NCBI GenBank assembly: GCA_947488625.1
Contig: CANKZR010000003.1
Coordinates: 124,001 to 188,000, forward strand
Reading direction: 5' to 3'
Origin: an uncultured Sphingomonadaceae bacterium
GTDB taxonomy: Bacteria > Pseudomonadota > Alphaproteobacteria > Sphingomonadales > Sphingomonadaceae
Length of the DNA stretch: 64,000 nucleotides
In this document: one piece after another, positions 48,390-56,532 of the stretch
How positions within the stretch are numbered: position 1 is the first letter of the stretch
Layout of the letters: each line of letters opens with the position of its first letter
The notes under the pieces: generated by a model
Seen by the model: the letters and a program-made list of their open reading frames with translations, nothing else
Database searches by the model: none
What the model was told of the DNA's origin: nothing
Translations under genes and position numbers: made by a program

Positions 48390-48783
48390 CCAGACCGAGA
48401 CCAACCGCGCCTTGCTGACCGAGGCCTTCGCCAAGCTGGAGCATGGCGATCCCAGCGCCTTCCTCCCGTTGTTTGGAGAGGACGTCACCTGGCGGGTGAT
48501 GGGAACCTCCAACTGGTCGAAGGAAGTGAGCGGCCTGCCGCGGGTTGAGGCCGAGCTTATGGGGCCGCTTTTCGCCAGGTTTGCAGGGCCGTACAAGAAC
48601 ATCCCCGAACTGGTGCTGGCCGATGGCGAGCACGTGGTCGTGCTGGCAAAGGGCCATGCGAACACCGTGGATGGCAAGGTCTATGCAAACGACTATTGCT
48701 TCGTCTTCCGGCTGGCGAAGGGCAAGATCGTGGAGGTGCGCGAGTATCTCGACACCAAGCTGGCGGACGCAGTGCTGGGCTAG
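48382..48783 (+). CDS. NTF2/SnoaL-like fold protein
   Basis: The 133-residue protein fits the SnoaL/NTF2-like cone fold: NRALLTEAFAKLEHGDPSAF, LFGEDVTWRVMG, VVVLAKGHANTVDGK and YCFVFRLAKGKIVEVREYLD. This fold is used by isomerases, hydrolases and ligand-binding proteins, so the name does not give a function. It overlaps the upstream membrane-protein gene by eight bases. Confidence 0.8.
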   Translation: MSDQTETNRALLTEAFAKLEHGDPSAFLPLFGEDVTWRVMGTSNWSKEVSGLPRVEAELMGPLFARFAGPYKNIPELVLADGEHVVVLAKGHANTVDGKVYANDYCFVFRLAKGKIVEVREYLDTKLADAVLG

Positions 48784-48812
48784 CCTGTTCGGTCCAGTCC
48801 ATTCGGGCCAGT

Positions 48813-49151
48813 CTATCTGGGCTTGCCTACACCCGCCCGGTCGAGCTCGGGCCGCAGACGTCTCGTCAGCCAAAGCCACCACATGCGAAAATCGGCAGCG
48901 AGGCTCCACAGCGGGTAGGTGAAGGTGGCAGGGCGGTTGTTCTCGACCGTGAAATGCGCCAGCCATGCGAAGAAGTATCCTGCCACCGGCATGGCGAGCA
49001 GCCACCACCAGCGCCCCGTAAACACGGCGAACACGGCAATGGCGACGACCAGCGTGGTGCCCACATAGTGAAGCGCCCGCGTGCGCGGCAGGGAATGCTC
49101 GCGCAGGTAGAACGGCCAGAATTCGGCGAAAGAGTTGTACTGCCGGGACAT
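48813..49151 (-). CDS. DUF962/Mpo1-like membrane protein
   Basis: The 112-residue protein starts [20 protein letters not shown] with the DUF962 YLxxHxxPxxR-type motif, then two helices ([14 protein letters not shown] and [17 protein letters not shown]) and [18 protein letters not shown]. The family includes yeast Mpo1, an Fe(II)-dependent dioxygenase of 2-hydroxy fatty acids; the conserved His residues seen here (HSLPR, HYVG, AHF) are consistent. Function here is unproven. Confidence 0.82.
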   Translation of the reverse strand: MSRQYNSFAEFWPFYLREHSLPRTRALHYVGTTLVVAIAVFAVFTGRWWWLLAMPVAGYFFAWLAHFTVENNRPATFTYPLWSLAADFRMWWLWLTRRLRPELDRAGVGKPR

Positions 49152-49485
49152 CGTTGAAAGAATGCTGCAAATGTCGGTGCGAGGCAAGCCCGGTGGCGGT
49201 GAGCGCCGAGGCCCCCAAACGAGGATCGCACCAACTCCGCTTGGGTGCTGGTGCGATCTACCGCCATGCCTGGCGTAACCCGCTGTCCGGCGGGCTCGAG
49301 GACCGGTGCTGGGTGGCTCCCCGGTCCGTTGCATTCCGTACGAGTCGAGAGGTGCGCCGACACGGCAATCCTGTCCAGACCTTTGGTGCAGGATGTGTCC
49401 GGTATGCGGCAGGATGCCAGCTCCCCGGCGTTTGGCGGAACCCGGTGCCCTGATTGTCGGTTGGGAAAGGGAAGGAGAGAGGCCA
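49152..49485. other. 334-base intergenic region with strong GC-rich stem-loops, no gene
   Basis: No convincing open frame is present on either strand. Several perfect inverted repeats occur: GATCGCACCA (49224-49233) with TGGTGCGATC (49249-49258), and GGACCGG with CCGGTCC near 49300-49327. Such a set could be a structured RNA, but it matches no riboswitch that I can recognise. Confidence 0.4.
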
Positions 49486-49893
49486 ATGTATCGCAAGTCT
49501 ATCGCCGTCGCACTCGTTTCCGCGGCAATGGGCCTATCCGCCTGCGCGCAGACAGATGCGGCGAACGTGGACGAATATGACGCCGCGCTGGCAAACCTGG
49601 ATACGGAACGCGCCTGCTTCTTCACGCGCGAGATCCAGGCATATTCCAATGCCCCTGAAAGTTCGAGCCGGAACGAACGCATCTATATCGATGCAGGCGT
49701 GGACGATCGCTGGCTGCTGGAAACCACGGGCCCTTGCCCGGAACTTGATTTCAGCCTGCGATTGGCGCTGGACGTGCGCGGTACCGGCAGCGTCTGCACG
49801 GGCGACTGGGAAAACCTGCTCGTCCCCTCCAGCTTTGGCGGTGATGCTCAGCGTTGTCCGGTCCGTGTCCTTGGCCGGGTGATCGAAGAATAG
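49486..49893 (+). CDS. DUF6491-like lipoprotein
   Basis: The 135-residue protein has a lipoprotein signal ([17 protein letters not shown]) and a compact mature domain with spaced cysteines: [33 protein letters not shown] and [14 protein letters not shown], then QRCPVRVLG. This is the layout of DUF6491, a small periplasmic family in alphaproteobacteria. AAGGAG lies ten bases before the ATG. Function unknown. Confidence 0.75.
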   Translation: MYRKSIAVALVSAAMGLSACAQTDAANVDEYDAALANLDTERACFFTREIQAYSNAPESSSRNERIYIDAGVDDRWLLETTGPCPELDFSLRLALDVRGTGSVCTGDWENLLVPSSFGGDAQRCPVRVLGRVIEE

Positions 49894-50153
49894 CGTTCAC
49901 TCCATTAGGTTGCTCGGCAACCTTCACCGGGTTTTGCAGCAATCGTTAGGCGATCCGCGATGTCCGTGCTACATACGCTGCTGCTGACGTCGAAATTTGC
50001 GACGGACTTCGAAATTTGCCTACCGCCGACTGCCTTTCAATGCAGGCCCCGGCGTAAACCAGACGACGTTTTCCTTTCATCGGACGATATGACGCACGAC
50101 CCTCGGGCACCTTCGTCCGGGGGCAATTTATACGTTCTCGAAAGGAACAGATT

Positions 50154-50366
50154 ATGTCGAAGACCGGCACCGTTAAATTCTTCAACGCCGACAAGGGCTA
50201 TGGTTTCATCCAGCCCGACGATGGTTCGAACGACAGCTTCGTGCACATCACTGCCGTACAGGCAGCTGGCATGCAGTCGCTCGATAAAGAGCAGCGTCTG
50301 AACTATGACGTTGAAATGGGTCGCAACGGCAAGGAAAGCGCCGTCAACCTTTCGGCCGCTGACTAA
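50154..50366 (+). CDS. Cold shock protein CspA family
   Basis: The 70-residue protein is a cold-shock domain with both nucleic-acid-binding motifs: KFFNADKGYGFIQP (RNP1) and SFVHITAV (RNP2). It binds single-stranded nucleic acid as an RNA chaperone. AAAGGA lies before the ATG. A gene-free 260-base region upstream is long enough for the extended cold-shock-type leader. Confidence 0.92.
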   Translation: MSKTGTVKFFNADKGYGFIQPDDGSNDSFVHITAVQAAGMQSLDKEQRLNYDVEMGRNGKESAVNLSAAD

Positions 50367-50383
50367 GCGTTCAAATCCGGTTA

Positions 50384-50410
50384 CTCCCGCCGTGCAAGAC
50401 GCGGCGGGAG
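50384..50410 (+). terminator. Hairpin after cspA, possible terminator or processing stem
   Basis: CTCCCGCCG (50384-50392) and CGGCGGGAG (50402-50410) form a perfect 9-bp stem with a nine-base loop, 18 bases after the cspA stop. No T-run follows, so it may attenuate or stabilise rather than terminate. Confidence 0.45.
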
Positions 50411-50435
50411 GAACCTGTCACCTCCGCCCGCCAAC

Positions 50436-50440
50436 GGGAG
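50436..50440 (+). promoter_or_regulatory. Ribosome-binding site supporting a second ATC start
   Basis: GGGAG lies seven bases before ATC at 50448. No ATG, GTG or TTG occurs in this frame between the cspA hairpin and the conserved protein start. Confidence 0.5.
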
Positions 50441-50447
50441 AATCCCC

Positions 50448-50705
50448 ATCGCCCAGACATATGCATTCTACAACGCTCGCGCCGACGAAGCGGCAACAGA
50501 AGCCTCGAAAGCGACACTCGATAACGTGCGCGATCGCGCGCTGCGGTCGGAAAAGACATGGCGCGGCCTCGCCCATCAGGCACAAAAGGTCGAGAGCGAC
50601 CGGGCAAAAGCAGCGCAAGTGCGCAAGGATCGGCAGGAAGCCGAGGCCGAGGCGGCAGCTGAACAGTCGGCACCGTCTGCGCAGGTTCAACAGAACGTTC
50701 AATAG
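50448..50705 (+). CDS. Small alanine-rich helical protein following cspA, apparent ATC start
   Basis: The frame from 50448 to the TAG at 50703 encodes 85 residues, beginning AQTYAFYNARADEAATEAS after the start codon and continuing TLDNVRDRALRSEKTWRGLA, then a highly charged helix rich in Ala, Glu and Gln. This looks like the small helical protein often coded near cspA in sphingomonads, which normally begins MAQTY. Here the codon at that place is ATC; the nearest standard start is 27 codons inside. A GGGAG is well spaced. Standard gene callers would miss or truncate it. Confidence 0.6.
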   Translation: MAQTYAFYNARADEAATEASKATLDNVRDRALRSEKTWRGLAHQAQKVESDRAKAAQVRKDRQEAEAEAAAEQSAPSAQVQQNVQ

Positions 50706-50855
50706 CGCGCAGGTTCATGACTACGTGCTTTCGGCCATGTTTCTGCCATAATTGGAACAAGTAGGCGATCCACCCATTGCAGCGTTGAATGCAGGATTGA
50801 GAGGGGCCGATTTCCGGCCCGCCACCCGCATCGAACCAATGCAAGGACGCCTACT

Positions 50856-51434
50856 ATGAAAACTCTCCATATTCTTACCGCATCTGCCGCTGCTCTCGCG
50901 CTTGTCGCCTGTGGCGAGCCTGCCGAAGACACCACTATGGATGATGATACCATGATGGCCGATGAGATGGCCAATGTCGAGGCAACGATGCCGGGCACCA
51001 TCGTCGAAGTGGCGCAGGGTAACCCTGACTTTTCTACGCTGGTAAGTGCCGTAACCGCAGCTGAACTGGGCGAGACGCTTTCGGGCGATGGCCCCTACAC
51101 CGTATTTGCGCCCACCAACGCCGCGTTTGATGCCCTTCCCGAAGGTACCGTGGAAAGCCTGACCACCGAAGATACCGATCAGCTGGGAAATATCCTTACC
51201 TACCACGTCGTATCTGGTGAAGTGATGGCCGCCGATCTTGTCGCCGCAATCGAAAGTGCGGGCGCAGATGGTTACACGATCGAGACCGTGAACGGCGGAA
51301 CGCTTACCGCAATGATGGAAGGCGGCAATGTCATGCTGCGTGATGCACAGGGCAACACCGCAACCGTTTCGGCCACCGACGTCGATGCCTCGAATGGCGT
51401 AATTCACGTCATCGATACCGTGTTGATGCCGTAA
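50856..51434 (+). CDS. Fasciclin (FAS1)-domain lipoprotein
   Basis: The 192-residue protein has a lipoprotein signal (HILTASAAALALVAC), an acidic Met/Asp-rich linker and one FAS1 domain: FSTLVSAVTAAELGETLSGD, YTVFAPTNAAFDALP, LGNILTYHVVSGEVM and GVIHVIDTVLMP. FAS1 domains mediate adhesion and matrix contacts. AAGGA is nine bases before the ATG, and a terminator follows at 51463. A weak stress-type promoter (GGAAC-N16-CATT at 50754-50778) lies upstream. Confidence 0.9.
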   Translation: MKTLHILTASAAALALVACGEPAEDTTMDDDTMMADEMANVEATMPGTIVEVAQGNPDFSTLVSAVTAAELGETLSGDGPYTVFAPTNAAFDALPEGTVESLTTEDTDQLGNILTYHVVSGEVMAADLVAAIESAGADGYTIETVNGGTLTAMMEGGNVMLRDAQGNTATVSATDVDASNGVIHVIDTVLMP

Positions 51435-51462
51435 GCCTAACATTCTGTAGGTAAAAGCAACG

Positions 51463-51490
51463 GGGCGGGCCTTGATGGGTCCGCCCTTTT
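51463..51490 (+). terminator. Rho-independent terminator of the fasciclin gene
   Basis: GGGCGGGCC and GGGTCCGCCC form a nine-pair stem with one G-T pair and a six-base loop, followed by TTTT at 51487-51490. Confidence 0.85.
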
Positions 51491-51535
51491 GCTATGCACT
51501 CTCTTTTCGACGAAAAGCTAAAGGGCTTGCTTGCC

Positions 51536-51988
51536 ATGAAAACGACCCCACCCGCAGCGCGCTTTCTCGGTTTTGCGGGGTTGATCCCGCAATTTGCATG
51601 TCTGGTTGCAGCATGGTTCGGGCCGCCCGAATGGCGCTGGAGCGCTCTGGCAATTGGCTGGGCCTATGCCGCACTGATCATCAGCTTCTTGGGAGGAATG
51701 TGGTGGGGACTTGCTGCTGGCGCACCCGACGAGGGACGTCGCGCGCCGCAATGGTTGTGGGTAGCGGCCGTTACGCCGAGCCTGCTCGCACTGGTGACGT
51801 TTCTGCCCTGGGTATTCGGTGCGACCTGGCCCGGACCATCGCTTTACCTTCTGGGAGGGGCGATAGTGTTGAGCCTTCTGGTCGACGCCAGACTGGTTAC
51901 CATAAGGCCTGTATGGTGGATGGCGTTGCGAACTCCGTTGTCACTGGGGCTTGGCGGCGCAACGATACTGTTGGGGATTGCAGCTTGA
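51536..51988 (+). CDS. DUF3429-family membrane protein
   Basis: The 150-residue protein has about four membrane helices: LGFAGLIPQFACLVAAWF, ALAIGWAYAALIISFLGGMW, WVAAVTPSLLALVTFLPWVF and LYLLGGAIVLSLLVDA. The FLGGMWWGLA segment is typical of DUF3429, inner-membrane proteins of unknown function. AAGGG lies before the ATG at 51536; an ATG 14 codons earlier is less well placed. Confidence 0.78.
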   Translation: MKTTPPAARFLGFAGLIPQFACLVAAWFGPPEWRWSALAIGWAYAALIISFLGGMWWGLAAGAPDEGRRAPQWLWVAAVTPSLLALVTFLPWVFGATWPGPSLYLLGGAIVLSLLVDARLVTIRPVWWMALRTPLSLGLGGATILLGIAA

Positions 51989-52011
51989 TAGCAACACCGA
52001 CTGATCTCGCC

Positions 52012-52599
52012 TCAGTCCAGGGCGGATAGTTCTCCCGCTACGTCTATAACCCGCGCATTTCCAATCGCCGGCTCCGCTGGTTGAATTTCGATCACGCCAT
52101 CCGCGACTTGCGTCGTTTCCGTGCGGAAGTCTTCGCCCGTCCGCGCCTGTTCCATCGCTGCGTAATGCGCAGCTTCAGGCTGGGCGGTAGGGACCGCATT
52201 ATGTGACGTGCGTGCTACCGGCGCTGGACTTGGTGCAAGTGCACGCTGCGCCCGTGCGTCCAGCCGATCGCTATCCCAGCGCGCTTCAAGCGTGTCGATC
52301 TCCTCCTCGTAGGAATGATCGTAGCTGTCGGGCGTGCGATAACGATCGCGGTAGCGACCTCGCATGGCAAGTTCCTTTACTTCGACCACCCCCTCGGGCG
52401 TTTCCATGGCATAATGGTCGGGAAGACGCTCTGATGTGCGCGGGTTCGCATTTGCGTATACTGCGGTACTTCCAACAGGCAAAGTCTCTGTCACGTCGGC
52501 TCGCTGGCCGACGGGATCCGTGCTCATGTGAGAGCCAATTACCGCGCCAGCGATGGGCACCACTGCTGCGGCACCCAAAAACCACGGCGAAACCTTCAT
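52012..52599 (-). CDS. Hypothetical protein with N-terminal membrane segment
   Basis: The 195-residue protein starts with one hydrophobic segment (PWFLGAAAVVPIAGAVIG), probably a signal anchor. The remainder is polar and low in hydrophobics, with many Arg, Asp and Glu (for example YDHSYEEEIDTLEARWDSD), and looks disordered. GGAG precedes the ATG by seven bases. No family was recognised. It converges on the DUF3429 gene. Confidence 0.6.
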   Translation of the reverse strand: MKVSPWFLGAAAVVPIAGAVIGSHMSTDPVGQRADVTETLPVGSTAVYANANPRTSERLPDHYAMETPEGVVEVKELAMRGRYRDRYRTPDSYDHSYEEEIDTLEARWDSDRLDARAQRALAPSPAPVARTSHNAVPTAQPEAAHYAAMEQARTGEDFRTETTQVADGVIEIQPAEPAIGNARVIDVAGELSALD

Positions 52600-52714
52600 G
52601 TTGCAACTCCGAATTCAAGATAATCTTGTCCAATCAACGTCTCGCAATATGTGGATGTTCCCCGCGGCGGCGCTTAAGGAGGGATGATCCAATAGATGGG
52701 AATTGGCTGAAGAG

Positions 52715-53143
52715 ATGACCTTGAAGAGAATTGCGCCGATCATAGCCGTGGTGCTGGCATCCTGCGGGCAGGGCGGTCCGGGCAATATTCCGGGCGCCTC
52801 CGGGGATGAAACCGCTTTTGCCGGAATATCAAAAGACGCGGTCATCAATCTTACCGGCACGGAACCGTTCTGGAACGGGCAGGTGAACGGAAATACGTTG
52901 GTTTACCGCACACCTGCGAACATGGATGGATCTAGCGTGCAGGTTTCCCGCTTTGCCGGGCGCGGTGGACTGTCATTCAGCGGCACGTTGAATGGGCGCG
53001 CTCTTGATCTGGCGATTACGCCAACGGACTGTTCCGATGGGATGACCAACCGCAGCTATCCCTTTGCCGCCACCTTGCAGATCGGCAACGAGCAGCGCGA
53101 GGGGTGCGCATGGCGGGAGGGTGACGATATCGGGGAGCCTTGA
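52715..53143 (+). CDS. COG3650-like lipoprotein
   Basis: The 142-residue protein has a lipoprotein signal (LKRIAPIIAVVLASC) and a single domain with LTGTEPFWNGQVNGNTLVYR, APADCSDGMS-like TPTDCSDGMTNRSYPFAATL and REGCAW. These are the blocks of the COG3650 family of small envelope proteins of unknown function. ATG at 52715 was chosen over TTG four codons earlier because the signal peptide starts there. Confidence 0.75.
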   Translation: MTLKRIAPIIAVVLASCGQGGPGNIPGASGDETAFAGISKDAVINLTGTEPFWNGQVNGNTLVYRTPANMDGSSVQVSRFAGRGGLSFSGTLNGRALDLAITPTDCSDGMTNRSYPFAATLQIGNEQREGCAWREGDDIGEP

Positions 53144-53168
53144 GCGACGCCCCGATATCGGTCGGACA

Positions 53169-54602
53169 TCAGTAAACGCCGGGCGCTTCGCGTTCGATCA
53201 CGCTGGTTGGGCGATCCGGCTGCAGAAGGCCGCGAGACGTAGCCGATTGCGTGGTGGCCGGACCCCCGGCGATGGGCGTGCAGCTACGACCAGCCAGGAA
53301 GTCCAGCGCGGTAGCCAGCATGTCCTCCTGCGGGTCGCCGAAGTCGCGAGTGAAGTCGTCGTTCGCACGGCAGGAATTGGGCACGGTATCGGCAAGGCCG
53401 TTGAAGTATTCCCCCTGTCCGTTTGCATTCTCCAGCTTGAGCGTCACCACGCGCAGGCGATCGTCGCAGGCAGAAAGATCGAAAGCCGACTGGCCGACGG
53501 GCTTGCCGAAGGTGTTCTCTCCGATAATCGCGAGGTCGTTGCCGATATAGGGTTGCATCCCGTTGATCAGCGCCTCGCTGGCCGAGGCGGAGCCGCGTGT
53601 GGTGATAAAGGCAATGCGCGTCGGAGCCACCGATTGCGGCCGGGCGTTGAAACGATAGGTTTCATTGTTCGAGGACTTGCTGTCGCGGAAGGCAATGGTT
53701 TCAAACACCTGCCCATCGAGATCACGTGCCAGCAGATCTCCGAAGAATTCGTTCACATTGATGCCGCCGCCGCCATTGTATCGCAGGTCGATCACCAGTT
53801 CGGTGACACCGGCAGCGCGGAAATCGGCAAAGGCATCGCGCAGATCGTCGATGGCCGGGTTGATGAAGTTGGTCAGGCGAACGTAACCCACCTGCTTGCC
53901 GCCATCGTTGATGATCTGCGAACCATAGCGCGGTACGGGGTCGAGTTCGAATTCGGATTTGGCGATGCTCACTTCGCGCTCCACCCCGCTGGCATCGCGA
54001 ATTCGCAGCACGCGGGTTACGCCGGTGTTGGAAGGGCCCAGCGCCTCGATCACGCCCTCCACGCCATCATTTGCCAGGAGGGTGTTTACCGTAATGATAT
54101 TGTTGCTGGTGGTGCCGATGCCCAGCAGTTCGGTTCCGCGTTCTATATTGGCGCCGAGGGCAGGCGTATCGTCAAACGTTTCCAGCACGAAAACGCGGCG
54201 ATTGCCAAGATCGTAGCCAAGACGGAACCCGAAGCCCGCACTAGATCCCTGGTTGAAGAAGGCGTTCTCCTCCTCGATCGAGGTGATGTAACTGAAGAAG
54301 CGGTCCTTGTCCTGCGCGCGCGCCGGAGCGACCAGGGCATCGATGTAATCCTGAACGTTGTTGAAGCTGCTGGCGTTCACGCTGGTGTCCAGCAGGTTGG
54401 GGAACAGATACCATTCATCAAGCACGTCGAAGGCGAATTGCTGGCGGTTTTCCAGTGAGCATGTGGCGCTCGTCGGGGTTGGCGTAGGCGTGGGAGCGGG
54501 GCTGGGCGACGTGGCGACCGGCGTGGGCGTCGGCGAACCGCCGCCGCATGAAGCGACCATGCCCATGCAGGCCAGGGTAAGTGCGATTTTCGACGTGCGC
54601 AT
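53169..54602 (-). CDS. S41-family (C-terminal processing type) protease, lipoprotein
   Basis: The 477-residue protein has a lipoprotein signal (KIALTLACMGMVASCGG), a Pro-Thr linker (PTPTPTPTSA), then a PDZ-like region (LGIGTTSNNIITVNTLLAN) and the S41 core: VTELVIDLRYNGGG, FITTRGSASASEALINGM with the nucleophilic Ser, and IGENTFGKPVGQ with the Lys general base. It would cleave periplasmic or outer-membrane substrates. Start ATG at 54600-54602 begins the signal. The linker matches that of the S8 protease at 60051. Confidence 0.88.
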   Translation of the reverse strand: MRTSKIALTLACMGMVASCGGGSPTPTPVATSPSPAPTPTPTPTSATCSLENRQQFAFDVLDEWYLFPNLLDTSVNASSFNNVQDYIDALVAPARAQDKDRFFSYITSIEEENAFFNQGSSAGFGFRLGYDLGNRRVFVLETFDDTPALGANIERGTELLGIGTTSNNIITVNTLLANDGVEGVIEALGPSNTGVTRVLRIRDASGVEREVSIAKSEFELDPVPRYGSQIINDGGKQVGYVRLTNFINPAIDDLRDAFADFRAAGVTELVIDLRYNGGGGINVNEFFGDLLARDLDGQVFETIAFRDSKSSNNETYRFNARPQSVAPTRIAFITTRGSASASEALINGMQPYIGNDLAIIGENTFGKPVGQSAFDLSACDDRLRVVTLKLENANGQGEYFNGLADTVPNSCRANDDFTRDFGDPQEDMLATALDFLAGRSCTPIAGGPATTQSATSRGLLQPDRPTSVIEREAPGVY

Positions 54603-54876
54603 GAATTGTCCCGAAATTCTAGAGTGTTGTCGTTGCAGAACTGCAATGTCCAAGAGCTAACGCGGGCTGGGCCCCGTGGCAAGCGGCACGATGCCTGGCC
54701 CGTCCGTCTGCACCATCATCACATGGCGGCTGCATCCCTAGGGCAAGCTGAACGGGCGGACCTGAGAAACGCGCTACCTGAAATGAACCCCTTGAAAAGC
54801 CGGGACGCATTCTGCACATCGCGGCCTTATCCGTAATCGGTGCGCAGAATGCGCCGGATGCAACAAGGAATATCCA

Positions 54877-55479
54877 ATGCTCGAACATGTCCCCGCCTGG
54901 CTTGGCAAGGCCCTCCGCAACGTTCGCGCAGGCCACGGCAAGCTCGTGGTCGCGAAGCTGGGCGAAGAGGGAATGGTCGGCAAATCGGGCTTCACACTGA
55001 AGTCCGCTGCCTTCGAGGATGGAGGCGAGCTCGATCCCAGCTTCACCGCAGACGAGGAAGATGCAGTCGCGCCGCCGCTGGAATGGTCTGCCCCGCCTGT
55101 GGGCACGCAGGAACTGGTGCTGGTGGTGGAAGACCCGGACGCGCCTGCTCCCGAACCGTTCTGTCACTGGCTGGTCTGGGGCCTTCCGGGACAGAAGGGC
55201 AAGCTGCTGGAAGGCGAAGTGCCGCCGCGCGTGGGCAAGAACTCCTTCGGAAATTCCGAATGGTTGCTGCCTGATCCGCCAACCGGGCACGAAGCGCATG
55301 ACTATGTATTTCAGCTGTTCGCCCTGGACCTGCCGCTCGTGCTGATGCCGGGGGCCAGCCGGGATGAACTGGTGGAGGCGATGAAGGGCCACGTGACTGC
55401 TGTAGCAATTCTTACCGGTACCTATGCCCGCGAAGAAGGCGGGGATTACGACTGGAATGATGGAGACGAAGCCGAATGA
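54877..55479 (+). CDS. YbhB/YbcL-family PEBP-like protein
   Basis: The 200-residue protein is a bacterial member of the phosphatidylethanolamine-binding/Raf-kinase-inhibitor family: PLEWSAPPVGTQELVLVVED, DPDAPAPEPFCHWLVWGLP and HDYVFQLFALDLPL. It has no signal peptide. The first 40 residues (HVPAWLGKALRNVRAGHGKL) are an extension common in sphingomonads. AAGGA lies eight bases before the ATG. Ligand and role are unknown. Confidence 0.88.
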   Translation: MLEHVPAWLGKALRNVRAGHGKLVVAKLGEEGMVGKSGFTLKSAAFEDGGELDPSFTADEEDAVAPPLEWSAPPVGTQELVLVVEDPDAPAPEPFCHWLVWGLPGQKGKLLEGEVPPRVGKNSFGNSEWLLPDPPTGHEAHDYVFQLFALDLPLVLMPGASRDELVEAMKGHVTAVAILTGTYAREEGGDYDWNDGDEAE

Positions 55480-55528
55480 AGGGTGCTAACCCCGGTCGGT
55501 AATTTTTGACTGAAAGGATATCAAGGAA

Positions 55529-55780
55529 ATGGCTGCCAAGAACAACGCGCTGAACAAGCCGGTCACCCTGTCTTCGGAACTGGAAGAAGTGGTCGGCAAG
55601 GGTCCGATGACCCGCGCAGAGGTGACCAAGAAAGTGTGGGATCACATCAAGGCCAACGACCTGCAGGATTCCAAGGACAAGCGCATGATCAACCCCGATG
55701 CCAAGCTGGGCGCGGTGATCGGCAAGGATCAGATCTCCATGTTCAAGATGACGGGCGCCGTCTCCAAGCACATGAGCTGA
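55529..55780 (+). CDS. SWIB/MDM2-domain protein
   Basis: The 83-residue protein is a stand-alone SWIB domain: VTLSSELEEVVGKGPMTRAE, KVWDHIKANDLQDSKDKRMI and GKDQISMFKMTGAVSKHM. Bacterial SWIB proteins occur mainly in chlamydiae and alphaproteobacteria and may bind nucleoid components; one in chlamydiae is fused to topoisomerase. The gene has its own terminator, following the PEBP gene by 49 bases. Confidence 0.92.
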   Translation: MAAKNNALNKPVTLSSELEEVVGKGPMTRAEVTKKVWDHIKANDLQDSKDKRMINPDAKLGAVIGKDQISMFKMTGAVSKHMS

Positions 55781-55809
55781 TCGGCACGATAACCTTGAAG
55801 ATACGCGAG

Positions 55810-55839
55810 CGGGCGGGGCGAAAGCTTCCCGCCCGTTTT
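55810..55839 (+). terminator. Rho-independent terminator of the SWIB gene
   Basis: CGGGCGGG (55810-55817) pairs with CCCGCCCG (55828-55835) and TTTT follows at 55836-55839. It lies 30 bases after the SWIB stop. Confidence 0.85.
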
Positions 55840-55896
55840 CCTTTGCGCGGTCCATATTGGGCGATAGGCGCGCGAATTCCGCGAAATTGCGGGAGC

Positions 55897-56298
55897 TCAG
55901 CGGCGCTTTCGAAAAGGCCAGTCCGTTACCCGGCCACACCACAGTGCCAGCCAGATGACGACAGGTTGTGCGATCATGCGGGGCACGTGGTAGGCCATCC
56001 CGAACCCGCCGTCGGCGCTTTGCATATCCATCAGCATATGATTGACGTTCGCTGGCCAGACGCACAGCGCGTAAAGCGCGAGGCCGATACCGCCCGCCTG
56101 TCGCAGCTTGCGCGACCAGGGCTGGGCCAAGGCGATCGCACCCGCAATCTCGGCAATACCCGTAAGCCAAACGATCCAGTCGGGCAGGGGCACCCATGCT
56201 GGCGTTATCAGCAGGAAAGGATCGGGGGCTACGATATGCCTGTATCCAGCATAGGCGTAAAAGATTGCCAGCAGGTAGGTGAGGACGGTGCGGATCAC
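55897..56298 (-). CDS. DoxX-like membrane protein
   Basis: The 133-residue protein has four membrane helices: VLTYLLAIFYAYAGYRHI, WIVWLTGIAEIAGAIALA, GIGLALYALCVWPANV and MIAQPVVIWLALWC. The layout matches the DoxX/DoxD family. Relatives link thiosulfate oxidation or redox stress to membrane complexes. The start overlaps the DUF3253 stop by four bases, so it is the last gene of a chain. Confidence 0.78.
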   Translation of the reverse strand: MIRTVLTYLLAIFYAYAGYRHIVAPDPFLLITPAWVPLPDWIVWLTGIAEIAGAIALAQPWSRKLRQAGGIGLALYALCVWPANVNHMLMDMQSADGGFGMAYHVPRMIAQPVVIWLALWCGRVTDWPFRKRR

Positions 56299-56528
56299 GC
56301 TTGCGCGATGCGATAGGCGCCTTGCGCTGTCAATCGGGTTTGACCCTTCCAGCTAAGCTTTGCCGTGCCTTCATCGACCAAAACCTGCGCCGCTGCATGA
56401 ACATCATTCATTCGAGCACGCCAATCGCCGTCATCGCCTGCCAGCAGGCGCGCCGCTTCGCTGGGGCAAATGGTCTTTTCCGGGCCCCGCTCTGTCAGCA
56501 ACTGCATTATCGTCTCGCTTGGGGTCAT
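56295..56528 (-). CDS. DUF3253 winged-helix-like protein
   Basis: The 77-residue protein has the DUF3253 layout TIMQLLTERGPEKTICPSEA, WRARMNDVHAAAQVLVDEG and LSWKGQTRLTAQGAYRIAQ. The family resembles a small winged helix with a conserved CPSEAAR motif; function is unknown. The start is four bases after the PPOX stop, and the stop overlaps the DoxX-like gene. Confidence 0.85.
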   Translation of the reverse strand: MTPSETIMQLLTERGPEKTICPSEAARLLAGDDGDWRARMNDVHAAAQVLVDEGTAKLSWKGQTRLTAQGAYRIAQA

Positions 56529-56532
56529 CGCT

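Noticed and set aside
49300-49485. Cobalamin riboswitch in the gene-free segment
   Set aside because: A GGAACCCGGTG-like patch exists, but the B12 box and later conserved blocks are missing.
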